From assembly GCF_002197845.1 (NCBI RefSeq), contig NZ_NIDE01000017.1:914712-978711 (forward strand): a DNA stretch of 64,000 nucleotides, read 5' to 3'. A model generated the notes under the pieces. That model was given only the letters and a program-made list of their open reading frames with translations. It made no database searches and had not been told where the DNA came from. Origin of the DNA: Fimbriiglobus ruber. GTDB lineage: Bacteria; Planctomycetota; Planctomycetia; Gemmatales; Gemmataceae. This document shows, piece after piece, positions 35,641-42,793 of this stretch; the stretch's first letter is position 1, and each line of letters opens with the position of its first letter. The position numbers were made by a program, and so were the translations under genes.

Positions 35641-37497
35641 TCAGTCGCCCGGAATGGGCCAGACGTACCCGAATTTACGAACGGCTTTCCGCACCGTCGC
35701 GAGGTCGACCTCCCGGACGACGAGCAGGCGGCCGCCCGCCAGCAGACATTTGCCCTTCAACTGGCGGTCGTTCGCCAGTTCCGCGGCCACGTGTTCGTCG
35801 GCACACTCGACCACGCGGGCGGGGCCACCGTCCTTGAGAAGTCCCGCCTTCCGCCGGAGGTCGCCGAGGAAGGTCTCGACCGTGGGCGGCAGGTCGTCCG
35901 TTGAACGCGACGCCAGGAATTCTTCCAACTCCTGCACCCGACCGCCCTGTTCGACGACGGCCAGGATTTTCGCGGCCGACAGCTTCCACGAGGCCGGCGA
36001 CGTCTCGTCGGCGAACCGCTCCAGGGTGAGTCGGTCCGCGGCGGACGGCGGGCGGGTGGCGACCACGTCCAGGTTCGCCAGCACCCGTAGGTCGTTAGTG
36101 GCTTGCGGGGCGACAGGCTGGTAGTCGGCCGCGAGCCCCAGACACCACGCCCCGAACGGGTTGATCCGCATGTAGAGTAGTCCATCGTACCGGCTGAAAC
36201 AGGACAGGTCGTCGGCCCCCCAGCGGTCCCGGAAATCGTCCCGGCCGTCCTGCGGCGGGACGTAGGCCACGTCGAGCAACCCGACGGTGGCGGCGTACTC
36301 GAAGAGGAACGCGAGAATGAACCGTCCCTGGAGTTGCTCCCAGACGTGTTCGTCGTCGTACCCGAGGCTGCCGTACTGGTGTTCGGAGATGTACATCTCC
36401 CAGATACTCCGCTCGCCGGCCATCGTGAATTCGCGGCCACTTCCCCGCATCAGCCGCCAGAGGTCTTCGACCGCGAACCACTCGCCCGTCGGGCATTCCC
36501 GGAGGGCGTCGAGGACGGCACCGCGGCGCGTCGTAGCCGCCGTCAGGCCGGCCCGACCCTGGCCCTTCACCACCTCGACCCGCGAGAACTCGTCGAGTAG
36601 CCGGGTCTTCGTCCACGCCGACCAAACCTTTTTCAGCGTGGCGGCGGGGGGCTTGCTCAGGGCGGTCCGCCCAGCGGGCGTGAGTTTCAGGGCGTCGCCC
36701 CGCTTCTCGGCGAGTCCCGCGGCCTGCACCAGCATCGGCCACGCGAACGCTTCGATCGCCAGGTCGTGCGCCGGGTCGTCGTCGAATTCTTCCTCGTCGT
36801 CGGCCGTGTAGAAGTCACCGCCCGTCAGGACGCCCGCGACCAACTTGCGGCCGGCCTCGGTCGGTACCCGTTTTTTGTCGGTCACGCGAACCTTGCCGGT
36901 GTCGATCAGCCGGAGGACGGCCAACAGGTCGGCCTCGGCCGTGCGAGCCGTTTCCCGCACCCGAACTGGCACGGGCTCTGTCAGCTCTTTGCTCGCCCAG
37001 CCCCGAGTGCGGAGCAGAAACTCGGTCGGCGGCTCGGCCCGGGTCGGGATACGGAACGGGTCCGGTCGCGGGACGAACCCGAGCAGGATCTGCCGGGTGT
37101 CGGTGGGCAGGTGATCGCCGTCCGCGAAGAACACTCGCCAGGGACGCGGTTTGGACGCGGACCGGCCGTAGCGTTTGTGTTCCGTGTCCAAACCGGCGTC
37201 ATGATCCTCCGGCTCCCGCCCGTGCCTGGCGACGAACCGGGTGCGGGCGTAGTGCCCCTTGGGGTCATGCGTCGCCTCGCGGACCGCGAGTTGCGCGAGG
37301 GGTTCGAGCTGGTCGTAAAGTGTGCGGACGTGAGCCGGGTCGGTCATCGCCCGGGTCAGGACGGCGACCAGATCGCCCTTCTTTTTGGGCGAGTCGTTCG
37401 CGAGCAGGAGCGCCAGTGGCCGGAGGCGATCGATCGTCAGCTGCGAGAAAGCCTGCTCGGTCGACAATGGCGCGTACTCAGGTTTGTGCCACGGCAC
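35641..37497 (-). CDS. XPB/Ssl2 N-terminal-like (helicase-associated domain) protein without helicase
   Basis: 618-residue protein with no helicase motor motifs. Its C-terminal part (about 470-618) resembles the helicase-associated XPB/Ssl2-like N-terminal domain (Helicase_C_3): LRVLANLDVVATRPPSAADR, then SWKLSAAKILAVVEQGGRVQ, LPPTVETFLGDLRRKAG, and a final domain with RLLVVREVDLATVRKAVRKF. In actinobacteria and planctomycetes such proteins are often next to an XPB helicase; none is near here. The N-terminal half has winged-helix-like segments (EADLLAVLRLIDTGKVRVTD near 188). GTG start 37497. It is upstream of the oxygenase gene by 39 bases. An IS701-like element begins about 175 bases upstream of it. 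Confidence 0.75.
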   Translation of the reverse strand: MPWHKPEYAPLSTEQAFSQLTIDRLRPLALLLANDSPKKKGDLVAVLTRAMTDPAHVRTLYDQLEPLAQLAVREATHDPKGHYARTRFVARHGREPEDHDAGLDTEHKRYGRSASKPRPWRVFFADGDHLPTDTRQILLGFVPRPDPFRIPTRAEPPTEFLLRTRGWASKELTEPVPVRVRETARTAEADLLAVLRLIDTGKVRVTDKKRVPTEAGRKLVAGVLTGGDFYTADDEEEFDDDPAHDLAIEAFAWPMLVQAAGLAEKRGDALKLTPAGRTALSKPPAATLKKVWSAWTKTRLLDEFSRVEVVKGQGRAGLTAATTRRGAVLDALRECPTGEWFAVEDLWRLMRGSGREFTMAGERSIWEMYISEHQYGSLGYDDEHVWEQLQGRFILAFLFEYAATVGLLDVAYVPPQDGRDDFRDRWGADDLSCFSRYDGLLYMRINPFGAWCLGLAADYQPVAPQATNDLRVLANLDVVATRPPSAADRLTLERFADETSPASWKLSAAKILAVVEQGGRVQELEEFLASRSTDDLPPTVETFLGDLRRKAGLLKDGGPARVVECADEHVAAELANDRQLKGKCLLAGGRLLVVREVDLATVRKAVRKFGYVWPIPGD

Positions 37498-37605
37498 GGT
37501 TCCCGCCTTTCATGCTGGATTCACGACAATCGCGATGGAAGAAGTGTATCCCGGCGTCGCCGGCTGGCCGTCCGGTGATTCTTGCTACCGACTTCTAACT
37601 TCCAG

Positions 37606-37628
37606 TCTGGCGGCTGACCCGTGATCGT
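37606..37628. repeat. Direct repeat, left copy, flanking the IS701-like element
   Basis: 23 bases beginning tctggcggctgacccgtgat are identical at 37606-37628 and 39226-39248, bracketing the IS. Similarity extends a little further (ggcc and then t-rich positions). A related inverted copy of the core (gccgccagactg) is at 39272-39283. Too long for a normal target duplication of this family. Confidence 0.8.
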
Positions 37629-37751
37629 GGGCCTTCAAGCGTTACGGCCGACCCCGCTTGCTTTCGGTCGTTACGCCGGAGGCGTTGCAGCGATTAGCAG
37701 TACAGCGCAGTAATTTAATAGGATGGGAGGGAAGGATTTAGGAGGAATCAC

Positions 37752-39023
37752 ATGACCGAGCAGGAAATCGTGGGCGTCGGCCCGGCGTTCGCCCGGTATC
37801 TGGGCCGGTATCGGGACGTGTTCCGGCAGGACCGCACGGCCGCCCACTTCGACACGTATTGTCGGGGCCTGTTATCCGACCTGCCGCGGAAATCGATCGA
37901 ACCGATCGCGTTGGCGAGCGGGACGACGGTCCGTACCCTCCAGTTGTTCGTGACGACCTCGGTGTGGTCGTACGACGAGGCCCGGACGCGGTTGCACCGA
38001 TTCGTGGCCGATACGCTGGCCGATCTCCCGACCGATCCCGTCGGAACGGTCGGGGTGATCGACGAGACGAGCAGCCGGAAGTGGGGGGATCACACTCCGG
38101 GCGTCCAACGGCAGTACCTGGGGTGTGTGGGCAAGGTCGACAATGGGATCGTGACCGTCCACGTGGGGGTCACCAAGGGCACCTTTCGTACCCTGTTGGA
38201 CGCCGACCTGTTCCTACCCGAGTCGTGGGACGTGGACCGCGCGCGGTGTCAGGCGGCCGGCATCCCGGACACCGTCCGGCACCACCCGAAGTGGCGGCTG
38301 GCCCTCGACCAACTCCTCCGGGCGAACACGAACGGGATCACGTTCGACTGGCTGACGTTCGACGAAGGGTACGGGGCAGCCGTCCCGCTCCTGACCGTGT
38401 TGGGCGTGATGGGACAGCGGTTCGTGGGTGAAATCCCGACGAATTTCGCCGTCCGGGACGCGGCCGGGGGCCCCTCCCGGCGGGCCGACGAGCGGTTGAC
38501 CGGGGGTCACGCCGAGCGGGGGCGAGTGTACCGGTTGACCCGCCAGACGACCCGCCCGTCGGTCTGGCGGGTGGCCACCGCCATCGTCTGGGTGGCCGAC
38601 CGCAAGCACACCCTGATGGTCGCCCGCAACGACGCGACCGGGGAGATCAAGTACTTCCTGACGAACGCCACGGCCGAGCCGGTGGCTCGGATTCTCGCCG
38701 TCGCCTTCCGCCGGTGGACGGTCGAGCATCTATTCCGGGTCGCCAAACAGGAAGTCGGACTGATGCACTACGAGGGGCGGGATTACACGGGGCTGATGCG
38801 GCACCTGACCCTGGCCGTGGTCGTCCTCGGATTCGTCGCCGCCCACACGGAGCGGCTCCGGGGGGAAAAACCCAGACGTGACGATGGAGCAGGTGTGCCG
38901 GGCGCTCAACGTCCGGTGCGCGATCCTGTTCCGGCGGCGACGGGGAACCGGGGCCACCCAACATACCAGCGACGTAATTCAATACCACCAGCGGCGAAAC
39001 AAGCAAGCCACCCGATCTCATAA
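37752..39023 (+). CDS. IS701-family transposase, C-terminus altered by a frameshift
   Basis: 423-residue frame with an IS701-type DDE transposase: Asp104 (GVIDETSSRKWGDHT), Asp204 (WLTFDEGYG) and Glu325 (RRWTVEHLFRVAKQEVGLMH), with QYLGCVGKVDNGIVTVHVG between them. ATG 37752 follows GGAGGAATC. After TERLRGEKP the frame becomes Arg/Pro-rich, unlike a transposase; shifting by one base at the run of six G and five A (38860-38870) gives NPDVTMEQVCRALNVRCAIL and a basic tail ending at 39051, which is the expected C-terminus. So one extra base is present in that run. It may be a sequencing error or an inactivating change. Confidence 0.9.
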   Translation: MTEQEIVGVGPAFARYLGRYRDVFRQDRTAAHFDTYCRGLLSDLPRKSIEPIALASGTTVRTLQLFVTTSVWSYDEARTRLHRFVADTLADLPTDPVGTVGVIDETSSRKWGDHTPGVQRQYLGCVGKVDNGIVTVHVGVTKGTFRTLLDADLFLPESWDVDRARCQAAGIPDTVRHHPKWRLALDQLLRANTNGITFDWLTFDEGYGAAVPLLTVLGVMGQRFVGEIPTNFAVRDAAGGPSRRADERLTGGHAERGRVYRLTRQTTRPSVWRVATAIVWVADRKHTLMVARNDATGEIKYFLTNATAEPVARILAVAFRRWTVEHLFRVAKQEVGLMHYEGRDYTGLMRHLTLAVVVLGFVAAHTERLRGEKPRRDDGAGVPGAQRPVRDPVPAATGNRGHPTYQRRNSIPPAAKQASHPIS

Positions 39024-39067
39024 GAAGCAGCGGCACAAACGTGTTACGTAAAATACGCGCTGTACTG

Positions 39068-39178
39068 TTAGCCGGTGGTTGAGCGCAGCGACACCACCGG
39101 TTCACTGCGACCCCGATCGGGGTCACGGGTTATGGCCATCGCGAGCCGGTGGTGTCGCTGCGCTCAACCACCGGCTAA
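39068..39178. repeat. Perfect-arm hairpin element nested in the IS right end
   Basis: 33-bp arms at 39068-39100 and 39146-39178 (ttagccggtggttgagcgca...) pair without mismatch. The 45-base loop holds a second perfect 16-bp palindrome, gaccccgatcggggtc (39109-39124). The unit interrupts the right inverted repeat of the IS, so it arrived after the IS and is a separate foldback element. Confidence 0.88.
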
Positions 39179-39225
39179 TCGCTGCAACGCCTCCGGCGTA
39201 AAGAGCAGAGCATTTTCAACTCCCA

Positions 39226-39248
39226 TCTGGCGGCTGACCCGTGATCGT
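39226..39248. repeat. Direct repeat, right copy, flanking the IS701-like element
   Basis: Right copy of the 23-base repeat described at 37606-37628, identical over 23 bases. It begins 25 bases outside the right inverted repeat of the IS; the left copy ends 42 bases outside the left one. Confidence 0.8.
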
Positions 39249-39440
39249 TGGCCGTTAAGATCCAAGGTTGCGCCGCCAGACTGAGAGTAAAAGTACTCTA
39301 GAGTTGGAGTGGTTGGCGAAAAAAGCTGCCGGATTCGTGTGAGTGGAAGCGACCGCAGGTCGACCCGAGCCAGGAGGAGTTAAGTCGAGCGGAAAGAACC
39401 GCGGAACGATACGTAATCCTCTTGCGCTCAAGAGCGATGG
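39249..39440. other. Non-coding stretch after the IS
   Basis: Between the IS flank and the metalloprotease terminator. Only short repeats are visible (the inverted gccgccagactg core at 39272-39283 and a small palindrome ctcttgcgctcaagag near 39,418). No gene is seen; together with the IS right end the gene-free stretch is about 430 bases. Confidence 0.5.
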
Positions 39441-39475
39441 TCCGGTGTCCCCAAGCGCGTCTCGGGGACACCGGA
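39441..39475 (-). terminator. Hairpin after the metalloprotease gene
   Basis: Perfect 12-bp stem (tccggtgtcccc / ggggacaccgga, arms 39441-39452 and 39464-39475) with an 11-base loop, 8 bases beyond the stop of the minus-strand metalloprotease gene. The arm shares ccggtgtcccc with the outer arm of the repeat at 56842-57164. Confidence 0.7.
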
Positions 39476-39483
39476 AGTTTGGC

Positions 39484-42339
39484 TTACGGCTCGTTCGCGG
39501 TCACGTTGGCCGTCAGCACCTTCGCAATCCGCTCCTTCGCTTCTTCCAGGTGAGCGCGGACCGTGTCGTCCTTCTCGTCCTTGAGGGCCGCGTCGATCCG
39601 CTTGCCGGCCTCGCGGAGGTGGAACCGCGCCAGGCTCCGGGCGTCCGCCGGGATCTCGCTGCCGCCCATCCCCCGGCCCATGATGATGAAGAACCCGCCG
39701 CCGAAATTGTTCTTCGGCCCCAGCACCATCTCCGACAGCCGTTGGAGGTACGCCCGGTGCAGGTTCCGGCTGACGATCGACGACACGCCCGCGGCCGCCT
39801 TGCCGTCGGCCGTCGGGAGGTCGGCGAAGATGCCGTCCGACAGCGCGCGGAACACCTCGGCTACCGTCAGCGGCTTCTCCTCCTTGGCCGCCGATCGAGC
39901 CGAGTTCTGGATGCGGCTCAGGACGTCGCCGTCGAGTAGTTCGTTCAGCGCGATCTGCTGGATGCGCAGCACCCGCTCGTTCACCGGGAAGTCGACCCCG
40001 GCGTACAGGCTGTACTCGTTCCCCCAGTGGTACCAGCGGTCGGAGCCCAGCTTCCGCAACAGCTCGGGCGAGAAGTTAAACGGCTTGTCCGTCAGGACGG
40101 TCTCCTGAAGGAACTTGAGCGCCTCCCGCTGCTTGTCGGCCGGGATGGGGACGAGCGGGTCGCGGCCGTTCGCGTCCCCCTTGTGGTCCCGGTGCGACGA
40201 CACGCCGCCGACGTACCGGGAGGCCAGGTAGGCCGCGTTGCCGTACTGGCCGAGGGCCAGCGAGAAGCCCTGGCGGACGCGCTGGTAGCCCTCGCCCTTG
40301 TCCGCCCCCTTCTCACTCAGAGAGGTCAGTAGAGCCTGGGCGAGCTTGATCCGGTCGCGGCCGAACTGAATGGGGTCGGCCCCGAGGTCGAAGCGGTTGA
40401 TCTGCGGGTCCGAGGTGCCGAAGACGTCCTCGTCCGTCCCGTAAGTCAGGGCCGGGTCGGCCACCTTGGCGGCGATCTTCTTCAGCTCGGCGGCTTCCCC
40501 GTCCGACCCGCCGGACAGCGGCTTGTACGCGTACTCGATGGCCCAGTAGTCGTACGGCCCGATGGTGTTGGTGAAGTAGTCGCCCTGCTTCGTCCCCTTG
40601 GGAGCAATGTTCGCCGGGTTGTAGTCCATGACCGAACCGACGAGCCCGTTCTTTCGCGTGACCGCGATGTCGTGCAGCTTGTCGTTCGGCAGCATGGTGC
40701 TGGCTTTGAAGTTGTGCCGCAGGCCGAGCGTGTGCCCGACCTCGTGCATGGTCGTCTCCTTCACGCCCTGGTACAGCAGCTCGTCCGGGATCTTCTCCCC
40801 TTCCTTCAGACCGACCCCGGCGGCCAGGACGGCGATCGCCAGGGCGAGTTCGTCCCGCTTGTGCGCGCCGCACTGGCAGTACCCGGCCCGAGCAACGTGG
40901 GTCCGCTGCCAGGCCCGCATTTCGGGCGTCAGGAGCGGGGCGCCCGCCTTGGGTGCGTCATTCCAGCCGAACGGGCTGTTGCGGAACGCGAGGGGGTGGA
41001 CCGGGAGTTCCCAGCCGCGGTGGGACGCCTGGATCGAACTGGCCGGGACGACCGGGCGGCCGGCGTCATCCCGGTAGAGCCGTTGTTCTTGCTTGTAGTA
41101 CCGGACGAAACTACCGTCGAAGAGAATGTCCGCGTCGAGGATTTCGCCGGTCAGTGGGTTCGCCCGACTCGGCCCGATGGCGAAGCCGCCGTCGTGCGCC
41201 GTCCACCGGAACGTGCTGTACGTCACGTCTTCCGGGTCGAAGTCCTCGCCTTCCTGCTGCCGCACCTCGATCGCGTTTTTGAAGCCAATCTTTTCGAAGG
41301 CTTTATTCCATTCCAGGATGCCTTCCCGGACCGCCTCGCGGTATTCGTCCGGGACCGAGTTTTCGATCCAGAAGACGATCCGCTTCTTGGGCGGGACGAG
41401 CTTGCCGCCTTCCTTCCAGGTCGACCCGTCGGCCCGCTCCAACCGCCAGCGGTTGATCATCCGCACGTAAGCGGTCTCCGGGTTGTCCCGGGAGAAGTCC
41501 TTCACGGCCGTCAGGAAGTGGCCGACGCGATCGTCGGCGTACCGCGGCGAATACGAGCTGTCCGGCAGCTCGATCAGGCCGTACTGGAGGACGAGCGTGA
41601 TCCCGCGGTGGTCGATGATGCCGTCGTCCCCGCCGAACATCATGAAGAAGCGGCCGAAGCCGCCGCCGGAGAACGTGGCCGTTACCTGGAGTTCGACGTT
41701 CTTCTTGAACGCCTTGATCTTGCCCCAGGTGGTCCGCGACGAATCGATGGAGCCGAGGCCGATCTCGGCGAAATCGGTGAAGAAGATCTGGTTGAGGTCG
41801 ATGAGTACGGACGACTTGGCCGGGTTCAGGGTCTTGATCGGCAGCGCCATCAGGACCGAGTCGGTGTACGCCGTCTCGACCGCCCGGGCCGCGGCCGACC
41901 CGACTTTGGCCGTGTACCGGACGTTTCGCCGGGAGAGGAACACCTTGTCCCCGACCCGCTTGAACAGGATCACCCATTGTTCGTCGAAGTTCCGCGTCTC
42001 GCCGCCCATCGCCCCACCCCCCTTGGCGATCGCGATCGGCATCAGGAACGGTCGGTCGAACTGGTCCGGGCGGAGTTCGGCGTAGACGTGCTCGTCCTTC
42101 TGGTAGAGCGTGATCAGACCTTCGTGAACTTTTGCGCCTTTCACGACGCCGGCGAAGTCGGGGAACTTCTTGGTCGGGTCGTCCGGGTCGGTCGCCGTGA
42201 GTTTGGCGGCGGCCTTCGCGGCGGCCTTCGGAATGATGTCGTCGGACACGTCTTCGGGTGGGTCGGAGGCCGGCCCCCGCCCGGGTAGCACGGCCAGCCC
42301 GATGGCGAATAAGGTTGCGGTCAACGCGCGACGTGACAT
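39484..42339 (-). CDS. Exported zinc-dependent metalloprotease (DUF5117/DUF4953-type)
   Basis: 951-residue exported protein. I start at ATG 42339 (CAGGAGCGCC just upstream), giving the signal peptide MSRRALTATLFAIGLAVLPG; the open frame upstream is not coding. The zinc site MHEVGHTLGLRHNFKAS lies at about residues 527-543, the H-E-x-x-H-x-x-x-L-x-H pattern of metzincin-like peptidases, with the usual DUF5117 N-terminal half (GLITLYQKDEHVYAELRPDQ near 70) and DUF4953 core. Such proteins are common in Bacteroidetes and planctomycetes and act outside the cytoplasm. The target is unknown. It is a single-gene unit with its own terminator hairpin and a 454-base upstream region. Confidence 0.9.
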   Translation of the reverse strand: MSRRALTATLFAIGLAVLPGRGPASDPPEDVSDDIIPKAAAKAAAKLTATDPDDPTKKFPDFAGVVKGAKVHEGLITLYQKDEHVYAELRPDQFDRPFLMPIAIAKGGGAMGGETRNFDEQWVILFKRVGDKVFLSRRNVRYTAKVGSAAARAVETAYTDSVLMALPIKTLNPAKSSVLIDLNQIFFTDFAEIGLGSIDSSRTTWGKIKAFKKNVELQVTATFSGGGFGRFFMMFGGDDGIIDHRGITLVLQYGLIELPDSSYSPRYADDRVGHFLTAVKDFSRDNPETAYVRMINRWRLERADGSTWKEGGKLVPPKKRIVFWIENSVPDEYREAVREGILEWNKAFEKIGFKNAIEVRQQEGEDFDPEDVTYSTFRWTAHDGGFAIGPSRANPLTGEILDADILFDGSFVRYYKQEQRLYRDDAGRPVVPASSIQASHRGWELPVHPLAFRNSPFGWNDAPKAGAPLLTPEMRAWQRTHVARAGYCQCGAHKRDELALAIAVLAAGVGLKEGEKIPDELLYQGVKETTMHEVGHTLGLRHNFKASTMLPNDKLHDIAVTRKNGLVGSVMDYNPANIAPKGTKQGDYFTNTIGPYDYWAIEYAYKPLSGGSDGEAAELKKIAAKVADPALTYGTDEDVFGTSDPQINRFDLGADPIQFGRDRIKLAQALLTSLSEKGADKGEGYQRVRQGFSLALGQYGNAAYLASRYVGGVSSHRDHKGDANGRDPLVPIPADKQREALKFLQETVLTDKPFNFSPELLRKLGSDRWYHWGNEYSLYAGVDFPVNERVLRIQQIALNELLDGDVLSRIQNSARSAAKEEKPLTVAEVFRALSDGIFADLPTADGKAAAGVSSIVSRNLHRAYLQRLSEMVLGPKNNFGGGFFIIMGRGMGGSEIPADARSLARFHLREAGKRIDAALKDEKDDTVRAHLEEAKERIAKVLTANVTANEP

Positions 42340-42793
42340 CGGCGCTCCTGGGTGATGGGTGGTAAGAGGGTCGCACCGCGGCGCGGGCGGACCGATTGTC
42401 GGAATCAAGCTTACGAAACCAGCTGGGGTAAACGCAAGGACTGGGCGAGATAGAGAGGGTCGGTCCACAAGTCTTCGCGGCGTCAAAACCGGCACTTCTC
42501 CACTGCGGATCTGACGGGTGAACGAGTTAGCGAGATCACGCAATTCCGGGAGGGCGTAACGCGCGAATCGCGCGCGAGGAGAATTCCGGGCGTTCGAGTA
42601 ACGACCAATAACAATTTCGGGTTGTGGAGCGCACGCGAAGGCATTCTCGGGCTTTTATCCCGGACTCGCCGAGTTCTCGCCACCGCGGGTCAACTTGCGC
42701 GGGTTCTTCTGCCGATGAGGGAGAAGCGGACTGGGTCGCGCGGCCGGCCCGACTGCCACCCGGGCGGCCCACTTGCTATAGGAGACTTCAGGG
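42340..42793. other. Intergenic region between divergent genes
   Basis: 454 bases between the metalloprotease and the thioredoxin-fold gene, which diverge. It holds a small palindrome cgcgcgaatcgcgcgc (about 42,561-42,576) and a 9-base direct repeat (aattccggg) on each side of it, which could be a regulatory site. No coding frame or long repeat is seen. Promoters for both genes should be here. Confidence 0.5.

Larger units (their letters stand above)
37671..39201 (+). mobile_element. IS701-like insertion sequence, right end split by a nested hairpin
   Basis: Bounded by inverted repeats: left 37671-37708 (ttacgccggaggcgttgcag...) and right, read from the outside, 39201 back to 39175 and then 39067 to 39057; the two right pieces are separated by the hairpin at 39068-39178. 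Without that hairpin the element is about 1.42 kb, a normal IS701-group size, with one transposase gene. No clear target-site duplication is seen next to the inverted repeats. Outside it lie 23-bp direct repeats at 37606 and 39226. Confidence 0.82.

Noticed and set aside
37606-39248. The 23-bp direct repeats as integrase attachment sites.
   Set aside because: No tRNA or integrase gene is near, and the bracketed DNA is an IS701-like element with its own inverted repeats.
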